A stretch of 8,263 bases of DNA. Source: Planctomycetaceae bacterium (GTDB lineage: Bacteria; Planctomycetota; Planctomycetia; Pirellulales; Pirellulaceae). Shown piece by piece: positions 1 through 6,775 of this stretch. Position 1 is the first letter of the stretch. Each line of letters opens with the position of its first letter. The notes under the pieces were generated by a model that saw only the letters and a program-made list of their open reading frames with translations, searched no databases and was not told the origin of the DNA. Made by a program: the position numbers and the translations under genes. The stretch is from NCBI GenBank assembly GCA_007695205.1, contig REEF01000372.1:1-8263 (forward strand), in the 5' to 3' direction.

Positions 1-2
1 CA

Positions 3-161
3 GCCGAGCTGATCGGGCAGGCGCTGGAACAGGTACCCATCAAACAGGTGGGGGCCTGGTGCCGCCGCCACCTCGGCACGACCCTCCAATCACAACGTGC
101 TGCCGCCCGCCGCGCCGTTCAATCTTGCTCTCCCGCGCAACAAAAACCGGAAGAGCCGTAG
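3..161 (+). CDS. C-terminal fragment of an unrecognised protein (5' end outside window)
   Basis: An open frame enters from the left edge and ends at a TAG at 159-161, giving 52 visible residues that begin AELIGQALEQVPIKQVGAW. I do not recognise the family. The first half looks genuinely coding: nearly every third codon position is G or C, and the residues form a plausible amphipathic helix followed by a basic stretch (WCRRHLG). The last 20 or so residues are rich in Gln, Ala and Pro with weaker codon bias, as in a disordered tail. The frame starting at base 2 is also open to 241, but it reads as a Pro/Gly/Arg-rich shadow. Membership of a real gene is likely; function cannot be assigned from this piece. 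Confidence 0.5.
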   Translation, partial: AELIGQALEQVPIKQVGAWCRRHLGTTLQSQRAAARRAVQSCSPAQQKPEEP

Positions 162-354
162 GAGAGCACAAGGCCAAGTTTTCAACGGGCCACCGCAAGA
201 CTCCCTGTCCATGCGGGATCGCAGACGGAGGTCAAGGCTGAGCCGATTGGTTCCGATCGCGATCCGCTAACAGGCCACGTCACGGAGAAGCTGTCGCTGG
301 GGGCAGGCCTTGTGTTCGGTGTTAGCCGGGTTGTAAACGGACGGTGGTGGTAAG

Positions 355-429
355 ATGAACACCGGCAAAAACCTGGACTCGGACAGCCCGGGCAGTCCCA
401 ACGGCGTCGACGCCGCCGTCCACTATTAA
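355..429 (+). CDS. Possible small ORF, 24 codons
   Basis: ATG at 355 to TAA at 427-429 would encode a 24-residue acidic, Ser/Asp/Gly-rich peptide (MNTGKNLDSDSPGSPNGVDA, then AVHY). Almost all third positions are G or C, like the real genes here and unlike the surrounding spacer. A purine-rich but non-canonical GGTGGTGGTAAG lies directly upstream of the ATG. It has no signal peptide, membrane segment or recognisable motif. The stretch 402-415 within it is a perfect 14-base palindrome, so the base bias may instead reflect a structured DNA or RNA element. An overlapping minus-strand frame (322-510) is also open. I cannot tell a real small protein from a conserved non-coding repeat or chance. Confidence 0.22.
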   Translation: MNTGKNLDSDSPGSPNGVDAAVHY

Positions 430-517
430 GCACCCGGCCAGGAGTTTCTTGTCAATCAAGGTAGCCCTGCATGGGTGACGCGGGCGGGGTCGGAAATCGT
501 TTTTGGGCAACGATACA

Positions 518-600
518 GTGGGTCCTGCGCGCCGAGCGGGACCAGATTCTCAGGGGGCATCTGCGAGCCCACTTGGTCCCGCTCGGCGCTCGGGACCCAC
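518..600. repeat. 83-base inverted repeat (REP-doublet/REPIN-like)
   Basis: Two 27-base arms, 518-544 and 574-600, are inverted copies of each other with 25 of 27 positions matching. One of the two mismatches would be a G-U wobble in RNA. They enclose a 29-base centre that contains a further GGGC/GCCC pairing (555-558 with 567-570). Each arm is itself palindromic: the right arm has GGTCCCG and CGGGACC seven bases each at 575-581 and 591-597, and the left arm has a shorter GGTCC/GGACC version. Palindromic units placed in inverted pairs are the architecture of REP doublets (BIMEs/REPINs), which RAYT-type transposases mobilise in other bacteria. No transposase is present in the window. It lies just downstream of the transporter operon and could protect the 3' end of the mRNA. 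It has no adjacent T-tract, so it is not a classical terminator. Confidence 0.7.
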
Positions 601-605
601 CTGGA

Positions 606-1649
606 CTAAAAAAGACCCCCGTCCCCTTTTTCGGCGAAATGGCAGCGGACTTGATGGTTGGGGGCTAGTTCGACCAGCTCGGGCTCGTCCGTGTCGCAGC
701 GCTGTTGTTCGGCGGGCGTCAGCTTTTTTCGTAGCGGGCATCGTGGATGGAACTTACATCCTGCGGGGAATCGCAGCGGGCTGGGGACCATGCCTTCGAT
801 GGTCAGCAGCCGTTCGGATCGCGTCTGTCCGATCTTGGGTCGTGATCGGAACAGGGCCATGGTGTAAGGGTGCCTGGGTTGGCGGAACAATTCGCCGACC
901 GCAGCATTCTCGACGACCTTCGACGCGTACATGACCGCGACCTGATCGGCCATCTCGGCGATGATCCCCAAGTCGTGAGTGATCATCAGGATCGACATTC
1001 CAAATTCGGCTTGCAATCCGCGTAACAGATCCAGGATCTGGGCCTGGATGGTCACATCCAGGGCCGTGGTCGGTTCGTCGGCGATCAGCAATTGGGGGTT
1101 GCAGCTAAGCGCCATGGCGATCATCGCACGCTGCCGCATGCCGCCCGAAAACTGGTGCGGGTATTCTTTGGCTCGTTGTTCCGGTTCCGGGATGCGGACT
1201 TTGCGGAGCATCTCGACGGCTCGCCGCCCCGCTTCCGCTCGCCCGACCTTTTGATGCAGTTCGACCGCCTCGCTGATCTGATTGCCCACGGTGAACACGG
1301 GATTCAGCGAGGTCATGGGTTCCTGGAAGATCATCGAGATATCGGCGCCTCGCACCCTGCGCATGGCATCTTCGCTCAATTGATTGAGCACCCGGGAACG
1401 GCCGTTTTCATGCAGGGTGATGCTGCCCCCGGCGATGCGGCCGGGCGGGCCGACCAACCGGATGACCGACAGAGCCGTCACGGATTTGCCGCATCCCGAT
1501 TCGCCGACCAGCCCCAACGTGCCGCCGCGAGGGATCGTTAACGACACATCATCGACGGCCTTGATGACGCCGTCGTCGGTGTAGAAATAGGTTCTCAGGT
1601 TGTCGATGGTCACCAGGGGATCGAGCATCGGGCGTTGGTTGTCTGTCAT
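606..1649 (-). CDS. oppD: Peptide ABC transporter ATP-binding protein, OppD/DppD type
   Basis: This 347-residue cytoplasmic ATPase hydrolyses ATP to power peptide import through the OppB-OppC permease pair. All ABC ATPase motifs are present: Walker A GESGCGKS (49-56), Q-loop FQEP around Q109, signature FSGGMRQR (167-174), Walker B LLIADEP (187-193, catalytic E192), D-loop TALD (195-198) and H-loop H225. The C-terminal oligopeptide-transporter domain shows RHPYTMALF (259-267) and GCKFHPRCP (297-305). Cysteines 298, 304, 318 and 336 match the pattern linked to an iron-sulfur cluster in DppD-type proteins. It is the last gene of the operon, 64 bases after oppC. The start at 1649 has no clear ribosome-binding site; Met8 (1628) is an alternative. 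The final residues AEKGDGGLF come from repeat-like DNA at 606-635, so the native C-terminus may have been replaced. OppD or DppD cannot be distinguished. Confidence 0.96.
   Translation of the reverse strand: MTDNQRPMLDPLVTIDNLRTYFYTDDGVIKAVDDVSLTIPRGGTLGLVGESGCGKSVTALSVIRLVGPPGRIAGGSITLHENGRSRVLNQLSEDAMRRVRGADISMIFQEPMTSLNPVFTVGNQISEAVELHQKVGRAEAGRRAVEMLRKVRIPEPEQRAKEYPHQFSGGMRQRAMIAMALSCNPQLLIADEPTTALDVTIQAQILDLLRGLQAEFGMSILMITHDLGIIAEMADQVAVMYASKVVENAAVGELFRQPRHPYTMALFRSRPKIGQTRSERLLTIEGMVPSPLRFPAGCKFHPRCPLRKKLTPAEQQRCDTDEPELVELAPNHQVRCHFAEKGDGGLF
608..631 (-). repeat. Short repeat-like hairpin overlapping the end of oppD
   Basis: On the minus strand this reads five A, GGGGACGGGGGTC, six T. 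The GAC and GTC flank a GGGG loop, and the stem can extend outward through three G-U and three A-U pairs to nine pairs, so the transcript could fold and end in a U-run. The segment supplies the last codons of the ATPase gene and directly abuts the 83-base inverted repeat. The A-run, G-rich core and T-run resemble a planctomycete intergenic repeat that I remember as common; this is memory, not a search result. It may be the operon's terminator, a mobile repeat, or both. Confidence 0.4.
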
Positions 1650-1713
1650 GAGGCATTAAGTCCGGGCAGGGCGTCGATCGTGATCGCCGTCGAGGGCCGC
1701 TGAATGCACACCG

Positions 1714-2973
1714 CTACATACGCAGTCTGGGGTCCATGGCGTCGCGTAATCCACTGCCGATCAGATTGAAAACGGTCACGGTAAAGAAAATGGCGACCGA
1801 GGGGACCACGATCAACCACCAGTAATTGTAATTCCCGCTGCCCAGTCGCAACAGGATACCCCAGGTGGGCGTCGGCAATCGCACGCCGAACCCCAGCAGG
1901 CTCAAGCCCGCCTCGACCACAATCGCGCTGGCGACGCCGAACGGAGCGGCGACCAGTGCGGGCGCCAACGCGTTGGGCAGGATGTGGCGAAACAGCACGC
2001 GCAGATGCGAGCCCCCCAACGCGCGGGCGGCAGCCACGTAGTCGTTGCCGCGCTGTTTCAAGACTTCGCCGCGGATCAGCCGCGCGATGCCCGGCCAGCC
2101 GGTCAGGCCGATGACGACCATGATGATATAAATGCTGGGCCCGAGCATGGCGACCAACGTCAGGATCAAGAAGAACGAAGGAAACAGCAGGATCACCTCG
2201 ATGATTCGCGATATCACCATGTCCGTCAGACCGCCGAAGTAACCTGCCAGAGCGCCCACGATGATGCCGATCGACAGATAGATCCCCACAGCCAGAAATC
2301 CGATGGTCAGCGAGATACGGGTTCCGTAGATCATGCGGGCCAGCACATCGCGTCCGATGTCGTCGGTGCCCAGCAGATGTGGGAACCATTCGCTGGAACG
2401 CTGACGGTCCGAGGCATCTTTGCGATAAAGGGGCGGTTGGTAGGCAGAACCGCGTTCCTGATCCCGCGGCCCGTAGGGGATCAGCGTGTAGATTCCCCAT
2501 GCGTCCGGGTCGCGGAATTCCTCCTCGACAAACGCTCGATGGCTGTGCGGATTGCTGGGGCGGACTGCGGGGATCGAGAACAACAGGATGGTTCCCACGA
2601 CCAGCAGGACCAGCAACCCCGTGATACGCAGCGCGCGGGTCCGCCCAGGCACGTGCCGTCGCCGCCATCGCCCGTTCAACCACCAGGCCAGGATCATCCA
2701 GGGAGCGAACGCCAGCATGGCCATGTTGAAGGCAAAGTCGACTCGTTCCGTCGGATTGAACAAAGCGAGCAGCCATGGAAACAGGATTTGATCTCCGTCG
2801 AAGTAGATCAGCGGCTGGTCCGAAGCGAGCAGCGGCGCCAGCAGCGCGATCAGCGCGACCGGGACCAGCGCCCACAGGGCGCCCAGCGCGAAGCGGTTCT
2901 TCTTGAACTGCTTCCAGACAATATCCAGATAAGCCTCGCCCGTATCCCGTTTGGCCTCGCCCGTAATTGCCAT
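1714..2973 (-). CDS. oppC: Peptide ABC transporter permease, OppC/DppC type, enlarged
   Basis: This inner-membrane permease pairs with OppB to form the import channel. At 419 residues it is clearly longer than the usual 300 or so. The N-terminus has the typical cytoplasmic helix (WKQFKKNRFALGALW, 20-34) and first membrane helix (31-50). The family motif LLGTDDIGRDVLARMIYGTR spans 200-219. The ATPase-coupling EAA loop lies at about 302-334 (YVAAARALG at 312-320, then HILPN), and the C-terminus is the typical DAMDPRLRM. Between the first helix and the family motif is an insertion (about 75-198) with two extra hydrophobic helices (about 82-99 and 117-135) and a charged stretch of about 60 residues, presumably external. 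Its ATG shares one base with the oppB stop (TGATG), and GAGGG at 2986-2982 lies nine bases upstream, so translation is probably coupled to oppB. Confidence 0.95.
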   Translation of the reverse strand: MAITGEAKRDTGEAYLDIVWKQFKKNRFALGALWALVPVALIALLAPLLASDQPLIYFDGDQILFPWLLALFNPTERVDFAFNMAMLAFAPWMILAWWLNGRWRRRHVPGRTRALRITGLLVLLVVGTILLFSIPAVRPSNPHSHRAFVEEEFRDPDAWGIYTLIPYGPRDQERGSAYQPPLYRKDASDRQRSSEWFPHLLGTDDIGRDVLARMIYGTRISLTIGFLAVGIYLSIGIIVGALAGYFGGLTDMVISRIIEVILLFPSFFLILTLVAMLGPSIYIIMVVIGLTGWPGIARLIRGEVLKQRGNDYVAAARALGGSHLRVLFRHILPNALAPALVAAPFGVASAIVVEAGLSLLGFGVRLPTPTWGILLRLGSGNYNYWWLIVVPSVAIFFTVTVFNLIGSGLRDAMDPRLRM

Positions 2974-2986
2974 CAGCGCTGCCCTC
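2971..2986 (-). promoter_or_regulatory. oppC ribosome-binding site and TGATG stop-start overlap
   Basis: Read on the minus strand, GAGGG (2986-2982) lies inside the end of oppB. Nine bases later, TGATG (2975-2971) merges the oppB stop TGA with the oppC start ATG. The good Shine-Dalgarno match and one-base overlap fix the oppC start and point to translational coupling, which would help equal production of the two permease subunits. Confidence 0.75.
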
Positions 2987-4790
2987 TACCGTGAAAACTG
3001 ATGCGGGGGTCCGCCACGACATACAGCAAGTCCGTCAACAGGATGCTGACCATGACCACGATCGCGTTGATGTAAATCAGTGCCATCAACGTTGGAAAGT
3101 CTCGCGACAGAATCGAATCAAAACTCAATCGGCCCATACCGGGGATGCCGAAAATCACCTCGATCAACACGCTGCCGCCGAGCATGCCGGGCAGAAATCC
3201 AGCGAACAGGGTGATGATCGGGATCAAAGCGTTACGCAGACCATGCTTCAGGATGACCGAGGTCTCCGATAGGCCCTTGGCACGAGCGGTGCGAACGTAG
3301 TCCTGGCCGATCACCTCCAGCATGCTGCTGCGGCTGTACATGGCCATCGCCGCCAGGCTGAACAGCGAAAGGCAGACCACAGGCAAAAACGCGTGCCACA
3401 AATAGTCCAGCAACCAGGCGCCCCATCCCATGTCCTCGGAACCGGCCGAATGCAGCCCGAGGGACGGGAACCAATTGAAAAAGATCCCGTAGCAGAAGAA
3501 CAGCAAGAACATCATCCCGGCCACGAACGGCGGGATCGAGTACAGCACGAACAGCGCCAAGGAGACGCTGCGATCGATGGAATTCGAGCGGTTCACCGCA
3601 CACAGGATGCCCAACGGGACAGCGACCAGATAGATGATCAATTGGGCCATGATCATCAACGGCGCCGAGACCAGCACCGCACTCCAGATACGCGGCCCGA
3701 CCGGTTCTCGAGTCCGGGTGGCCGAGCGGCCGAACTGGAACGTGATCAAGCGCCAGACCATGTGGGCGTATTGGGTATCGAGGAACAGATATCCTAACTT
3801 ACGGTCCAACGTCGGTTCGTAGAGTTCGCGATTCAGTTCGTAATGAGCCAGCCAATTCTCCGCAGCCTGCTGGATCATCTCGTCCGTCGCGTCGATCGGC
3901 ACATCCAGCCGCAACGGGTTGGGCACGTACAGATTGAGTGCTGCGGCGGCCAGCACTTTCTCTTCCAGCGGCGAATCGCTGAGCAACCGCTCGACGAAAA
4001 ACCGCATGTCACTGCGGTCGAATCGTTCCAGCATATCGAGGATCTCGCTGCGCGATTCCAGGTCCAACATCGCCTGAAACCTTTCGGCCAGACGCTCGCG
4101 GCGAGTATCGTTCAGTTGCGGAAAATCGGGCTCGGCGCGTTGCCACCACAGTTGCCAGGTCTTCATCACATGGGGCTCGTTCGCCGGGTCGGCGTCCCGT
4201 CGAAAACTGGTCTGAAACGGCTCGACTACCATCAATCGCATCGCGCGGATCGCCCCGATCCGTTTTTGGTCAGACGTCTGAGGGTCGCGGAGAACGGCGG
4301 CCGCCGCCCGCACTCCGTGGATCCCCAGGTCTTCCAGGTACAACTGGACACCAATCGTAATCATCGTCGACAAACGCCGGTGGCTCTGCGGATCGTCCAG
4401 CATCTGGTCGAAGTTGGCGATGCTTAACGATCGGAGGAAACTCAATCGAGCGGCGTTCTCCGGCAGATCGCTGGCCGCAGCCAGTTCGGCCAACTGCTGC
4501 TGGATCTGATCGGTCGATTGGCCTCGAAAGAACACGGCCTGTCGGATCGAATCGGTATAGTCGTGAAAACGGCGGAAGTTCAGCAGCAGGGGACGATCCA
4601 GCTTCAAATCGCGACGCATGATCAGATACGCTTCGCGAGTCATGCTGGTTTCGCCGATCGTCCCCGACGCGTCCAGTTGGGCCTCCAACGGGTCGCCAGG
4701 CGCCATCTGCATAATGCAGAAAGCCACGACGGTCACCCCAAACAGCGTGGGGATCATGACCACCAGGCGACGAAAGACGTATATCCACAT
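2973..4790 (-). CDS. oppB: Peptide ABC transporter permease, OppB/DppB type, with large external insertion
   Basis: This inner-membrane permease is the partner of OppC. The frame is open back to 4973, but the family's characteristic N-terminus (MWIYVFRRLVVMIPTLFGVT) begins at 4790, giving 605 residues without overlap of the upstream gene; no strong ribosome-binding site precedes it. Membrane helix 1 is at about 9-29, followed by APGDP (30-34) and LDRPLL (64-69). About 265 extra residues (roughly 80-345) then precede the resumption of the family sequence at FQFGRS (351-356). Five further membrane helices follow (about 370-397, 409-435, 464-484, 520-545, 570-592). The EAA loop is at 490-524 (DYVRTARAKG at 497-506, then RNALIP). 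The insert is hydrophilic and helical, with alanine-rich segments recalling HEAT repeats. By topology it lies on the external face. Typical OppB proteins have a little over 300 residues. The family call is firm; the insert's role is unknown. Confidence 0.95.
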   Translation of the reverse strand: MWIYVFRRLVVMIPTLFGVTVVAFCIMQMAPGDPLEAQLDASGTIGETSMTREAYLIMRRDLKLDRPLLLNFRRFHDYTDSIRQAVFFRGQSTDQIQQQLAELAAASDLPENAARLSFLRSLSIANFDQMLDDPQSHRRLSTMITIGVQLYLEDLGIHGVRAAAAVLRDPQTSDQKRIGAIRAMRLMVVEPFQTSFRRDADPANEPHVMKTWQLWWQRAEPDFPQLNDTRRERLAERFQAMLDLESRSEILDMLERFDRSDMRFFVERLLSDSPLEEKVLAAAALNLYVPNPLRLDVPIDATDEMIQQAAENWLAHYELNRELYEPTLDRKLGYLFLDTQYAHMVWRLITFQFGRSATRTREPVGPRIWSAVLVSAPLMIMAQLIIYLVAVPLGILCAVNRSNSIDRSVSLALFVLYSIPPFVAGMMFLLFFCYGIFFNWFPSLGLHSAGSEDMGWGAWLLDYLWHAFLPVVCLSLFSLAAMAMYSRSSMLEVIGQDYVRTARAKGLSETSVILKHGLRNALIPIITLFAGFLPGMLGGSVLIEVIFGIPGMGRLSFDSILSRDFPTLMALIYINAIVVMVSILLTDLLYVVADPRISFHGRGQR

Positions 4791-4878
4791 AGGCGACGGT
4801 GCGTCTGAAAGGTTCGAGGCATCGAGCGAGTTCCGAGCTGTCGGGCCCCGCAAGATGCCAGAGGAAATATCGGGTGGG

Positions 4879-6711
4879 TTACCTGCCTTGGACTCGCGGT
4901 GTGCTGCTGTGCCATTCGCGGGTATCGATGCACGGTCGAAGCCGATAGAACTCGATGTTCTGCAGCCGCGCATCGTGGCCAGCGGTCATCTTCTCCGAGA
5001 ACAGGAAGGTGTACGGTTGGTCTTCGTGAATCAGTCGATGAATCTGGTGGTACAACTCCTGTTGTTTGTCTTCGTCCATCGTGACACGCAACTGCTCGAT
5101 CAGCCGATCGACTTCCGGATTGCTGTATCCGACGTGGTTCGAACTGGAGGGCACATCGGCCAGGCTGCCGTGCCAGATCTGGTACGGATCGGTTTTGGAC
5201 CAACCGGTGGCCCAGCCCAGCATGGCGGCATCGAACTCCTTGGAGTTCAATCTATCGAGCATCAGTGCCCATTCGGCCGGGGTGATTTGCATCCGCACGC
5301 CGATCTTGCGAAACTCTTCCTGGATCATTTCGGCGATCGCCCGGAAACTGCGCGAGTCCGAAAAGATCATCAATTCGAACGAAGCGGGCACCCGCACCCC
5401 ATCGACGACTTTGTCCCGCACGCCGTCGCCGTCCGAGTCGCGCCAGCCCGCCTGGTCCAACAATTGCCTGGCCTTATCCAGATCGAACGGGATGGGCTCG
5501 ATCGAACTGTCCGCGGCCGAACTGCCGGGCAAAAACGGACCGGTAACCGGCACGGCCAACCCATGGAAGACTTCGTCGATAATCTGCTGGAGCGGGGTCG
5601 CATGCGCCAGTGCCAAGCGGAATTCCCGGTCGCGGAATACGGGGCGATTCGTGTTGTAGCCGATGTACCGGTACCCCGGATATTCGAATTCGACCAAATG
5701 GACCTTGCCACCTTGGACGTTCGCATTGGTTTCACTCTGCAGCCACTGATCCTTATCGGGAAAGCTCGCCCAGTCCAACTCGTTCTGCAACGTCATCTGG
5801 ACCATCGTGTTCGTATTGGGGATGCACCGCATCCGAATCTGGCTGAAGAAAAACGGTTCGCCCCAGTAATCGTCGAAGCGATCCAGTACAAGACGTTCGT
5901 CGCGAGACCATTCGCGGAACATCATCGGGCCGGTGCCGCACATCATGCCGTTGGCCCAGTGATTGTTAAAGCCTTCTGCGAATTCCCTGGAGGTGAAATC
6001 GAACGAGATCGGCTCCCCATCTTCGTCGACCGAATAGACGTGCCGCGGAATCATGGGCACCGCCCCCAACGTGAATTCCGCAGCCAGGAAATAGGGCTCG
6101 GTCCAGCGGATCTCGACCGTGTAATCATCGACGACGTCAACCGAGATCTTAAAACGATCCGATTCGTCTTGGGCGTCCGGGTTCTCGAAGTAGCTGCGCA
6201 GATGCGCCGCGTCGACGTGCGGGTTCAACAAACAATCGAACGTGAACTTGACATCCCGTGCCGTGAATTCGCGATCCGGCAATGGTTGACCGTTGGGCAA
6301 CTTCATCGGGTGCCAGCGGACCCCGCGGCGCAAGTGGATGGTGAAGGTCAGCGTCTCTTCGTCGAACTCCCAGCTTTCCGCCAAGGCTGGCAACAATTGA
6401 TCCGGATCGGCGTAATCTGCTGCAGCCAGCCCTTCGTACACCTGCCGCTGGAAGGCACTGCTGACCGTATCGCTGGCGGTGATCGCGTTCAACGTGTTCG
6501 TGTCGTTCCCGTACGCCAACAGCAATGTATCCCGCTCGGCAGGCATCACCCCGCCGCGAGTTTCACGCAGCAACGCACTTCTCGTTTGCCCGTCGGGCGC
6601 TCTACCGCGACCGCTACCGACATCTGGGCCGGAACCTCCGCCACATCCTGGGCCGGTCAACAGCAGCAGGCAGGACAGCACGAAACCAGTCAAGATCAAA
6701 GAGATTCGCAT
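4879..6711 (-). CDS. oppA: Peptide-type ABC transporter substrate-binding lipoprotein (SBP family 5)
   Basis: This extracytoplasmic protein binds the ligand, probably an oligopeptide or similar molecule, and hands it to the permeases. It has 610 residues from the start at 6711, where GAGG (6724-6721) lies nine bases upstream; the in-frame ATG at 6732 has no such site. The N-terminus is a signal peptide (hydrophobic 4-20) followed by GPGC with Cys23, a weak lipobox, then a Gly-rich linker to about residue 60. Family-5 hallmarks follow: LTFTIHLRRGVRWHP (121-135), FTARDVKFTFDCLLNP (149-164), FRLALAHAT (364-372), a DSDGDGVRD segment (426-434), LGWATGW (498-504) and GYSNPEVDRLIEQ (528-540). It is the first gene of the operon, 88 bases before oppB. 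The ligand cannot be deduced; peptide, nickel and other ligands occur in this family. The symbol is by operon context. Confidence 0.93.
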   Translation of the reverse strand: MRISLILTGFVLSCLLLLTGPGCGGGSGPDVGSGRGRAPDGQTRSALLRETRGGVMPAERDTLLLAYGNDTNTLNAITASDTVSSAFQRQVYEGLAAADYADPDQLLPALAESWEFDEETLTFTIHLRRGVRWHPMKLPNGQPLPDREFTARDVKFTFDCLLNPHVDAAHLRSYFENPDAQDESDRFKISVDVVDDYTVEIRWTEPYFLAAEFTLGAVPMIPRHVYSVDEDGEPISFDFTSREFAEGFNNHWANGMMCGTGPMMFREWSRDERLVLDRFDDYWGEPFFFSQIRMRCIPNTNTMVQMTLQNELDWASFPDKDQWLQSETNANVQGGKVHLVEFEYPGYRYIGYNTNRPVFRDREFRLALAHATPLQQIIDEVFHGLAVPVTGPFLPGSSAADSSIEPIPFDLDKARQLLDQAGWRDSDGDGVRDKVVDGVRVPASFELMIFSDSRSFRAIAEMIQEEFRKIGVRMQITPAEWALMLDRLNSKEFDAAMLGWATGWSKTDPYQIWHGSLADVPSSSNHVGYSNPEVDRLIEQLRVTMDEDKQQELYHQIHRLIHEDQPYTFLFSEKMTAGHDARLQNIEFYRLRPCIDTREWHSSTPRVQGR

Positions 6712-6720
6712 GAAATTTGG

Positions 6721-6724
6721 CCTC
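6721..6724 (-). promoter_or_regulatory. Ribosome-binding site deciding the start of the binding-protein gene
   Basis: GAGG on the minus strand lies nine bases before the ATG at 6711-6709. The other in-frame ATG (6732-6730) is preceded only by CACCGAATT, which is not Shine-Dalgarno-like. Starting at 6711 also gives a more standard signal peptide, with one basic residue (Arg2) ahead of the hydrophobic core. Confidence 0.6.
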
Positions 6725-6775
6725 GATTCCATAATTCGGTGAACCGGAATCGCAGAGAATCCGGCACGCTAAGCT

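Larger units (their letters stand above)
162..605. other. Intergenic region between two convergent genes
   Basis: This 444-base stretch separates the end of the plus-strand fragment from the end of the minus-strand ATPase gene. It holds a possible 24-codon ORF (355-429) and the hairpin repeat at 518-600. Smaller palindromes are present: GATCGCGATC at 255-264, CGGCGTCGACGCCG at 402-415, and ATCGTT/AACGAT arms around a 7-base loop at 496-514. Longer open frames on both strands (for example minus 182-433, with runs of Arg) have unnatural composition and look like chance. I see no tRNA, no clear promoter and no classical T-tract terminator. Confidence 0.6.

Noticed and set aside
264..327. GCTAAC (266-271) and GTTAGC (321-326) with AGGCC/GGCCT inside, resembling an integron attC site.
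   Set aside because: The outer boxes do not fit the attC core consensus (RYYYAAC and GTTRRRY), one arm carries about ten unpaired extra bases, and there is no integrase or cassette array in the window.
182..433. Minus-strand 83-codon frame in the left intergenic region.
   Set aside because: Arg-run and Ser/Pro-rich composition, no ribosome-binding site and no recognisable motif.
518..600. The 83-base hairpin as a classical rho-independent terminator.
   Set aside because: The stem is strong, but neither strand has a T-tract directly after it, and the nested palindromes fit a REP doublet better.
1984..2994. A 336-codon plus-strand open frame with many Gln, Asp, His and Arg residues.
   Set aside because: It is the antisense shadow of oppC; its odd composition follows from the complement of hydrophobic membrane codons.
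1646..3022. A 458-codon minus-strand open frame overlapping oppC.
   Set aside because: It is a frame shadow of oppC: Arg/Pro/Gly-rich with no domain, while the alternative frame gives a complete OppC with all motifs.
4791..4973. Upstream extension of OppB to a start at 4973, adding 61 residues.
   Set aside because: The added residues are not OppB-like, would overlap the end of the binding-protein gene by 95 bases, and the family N-terminus starts exactly at 4790.
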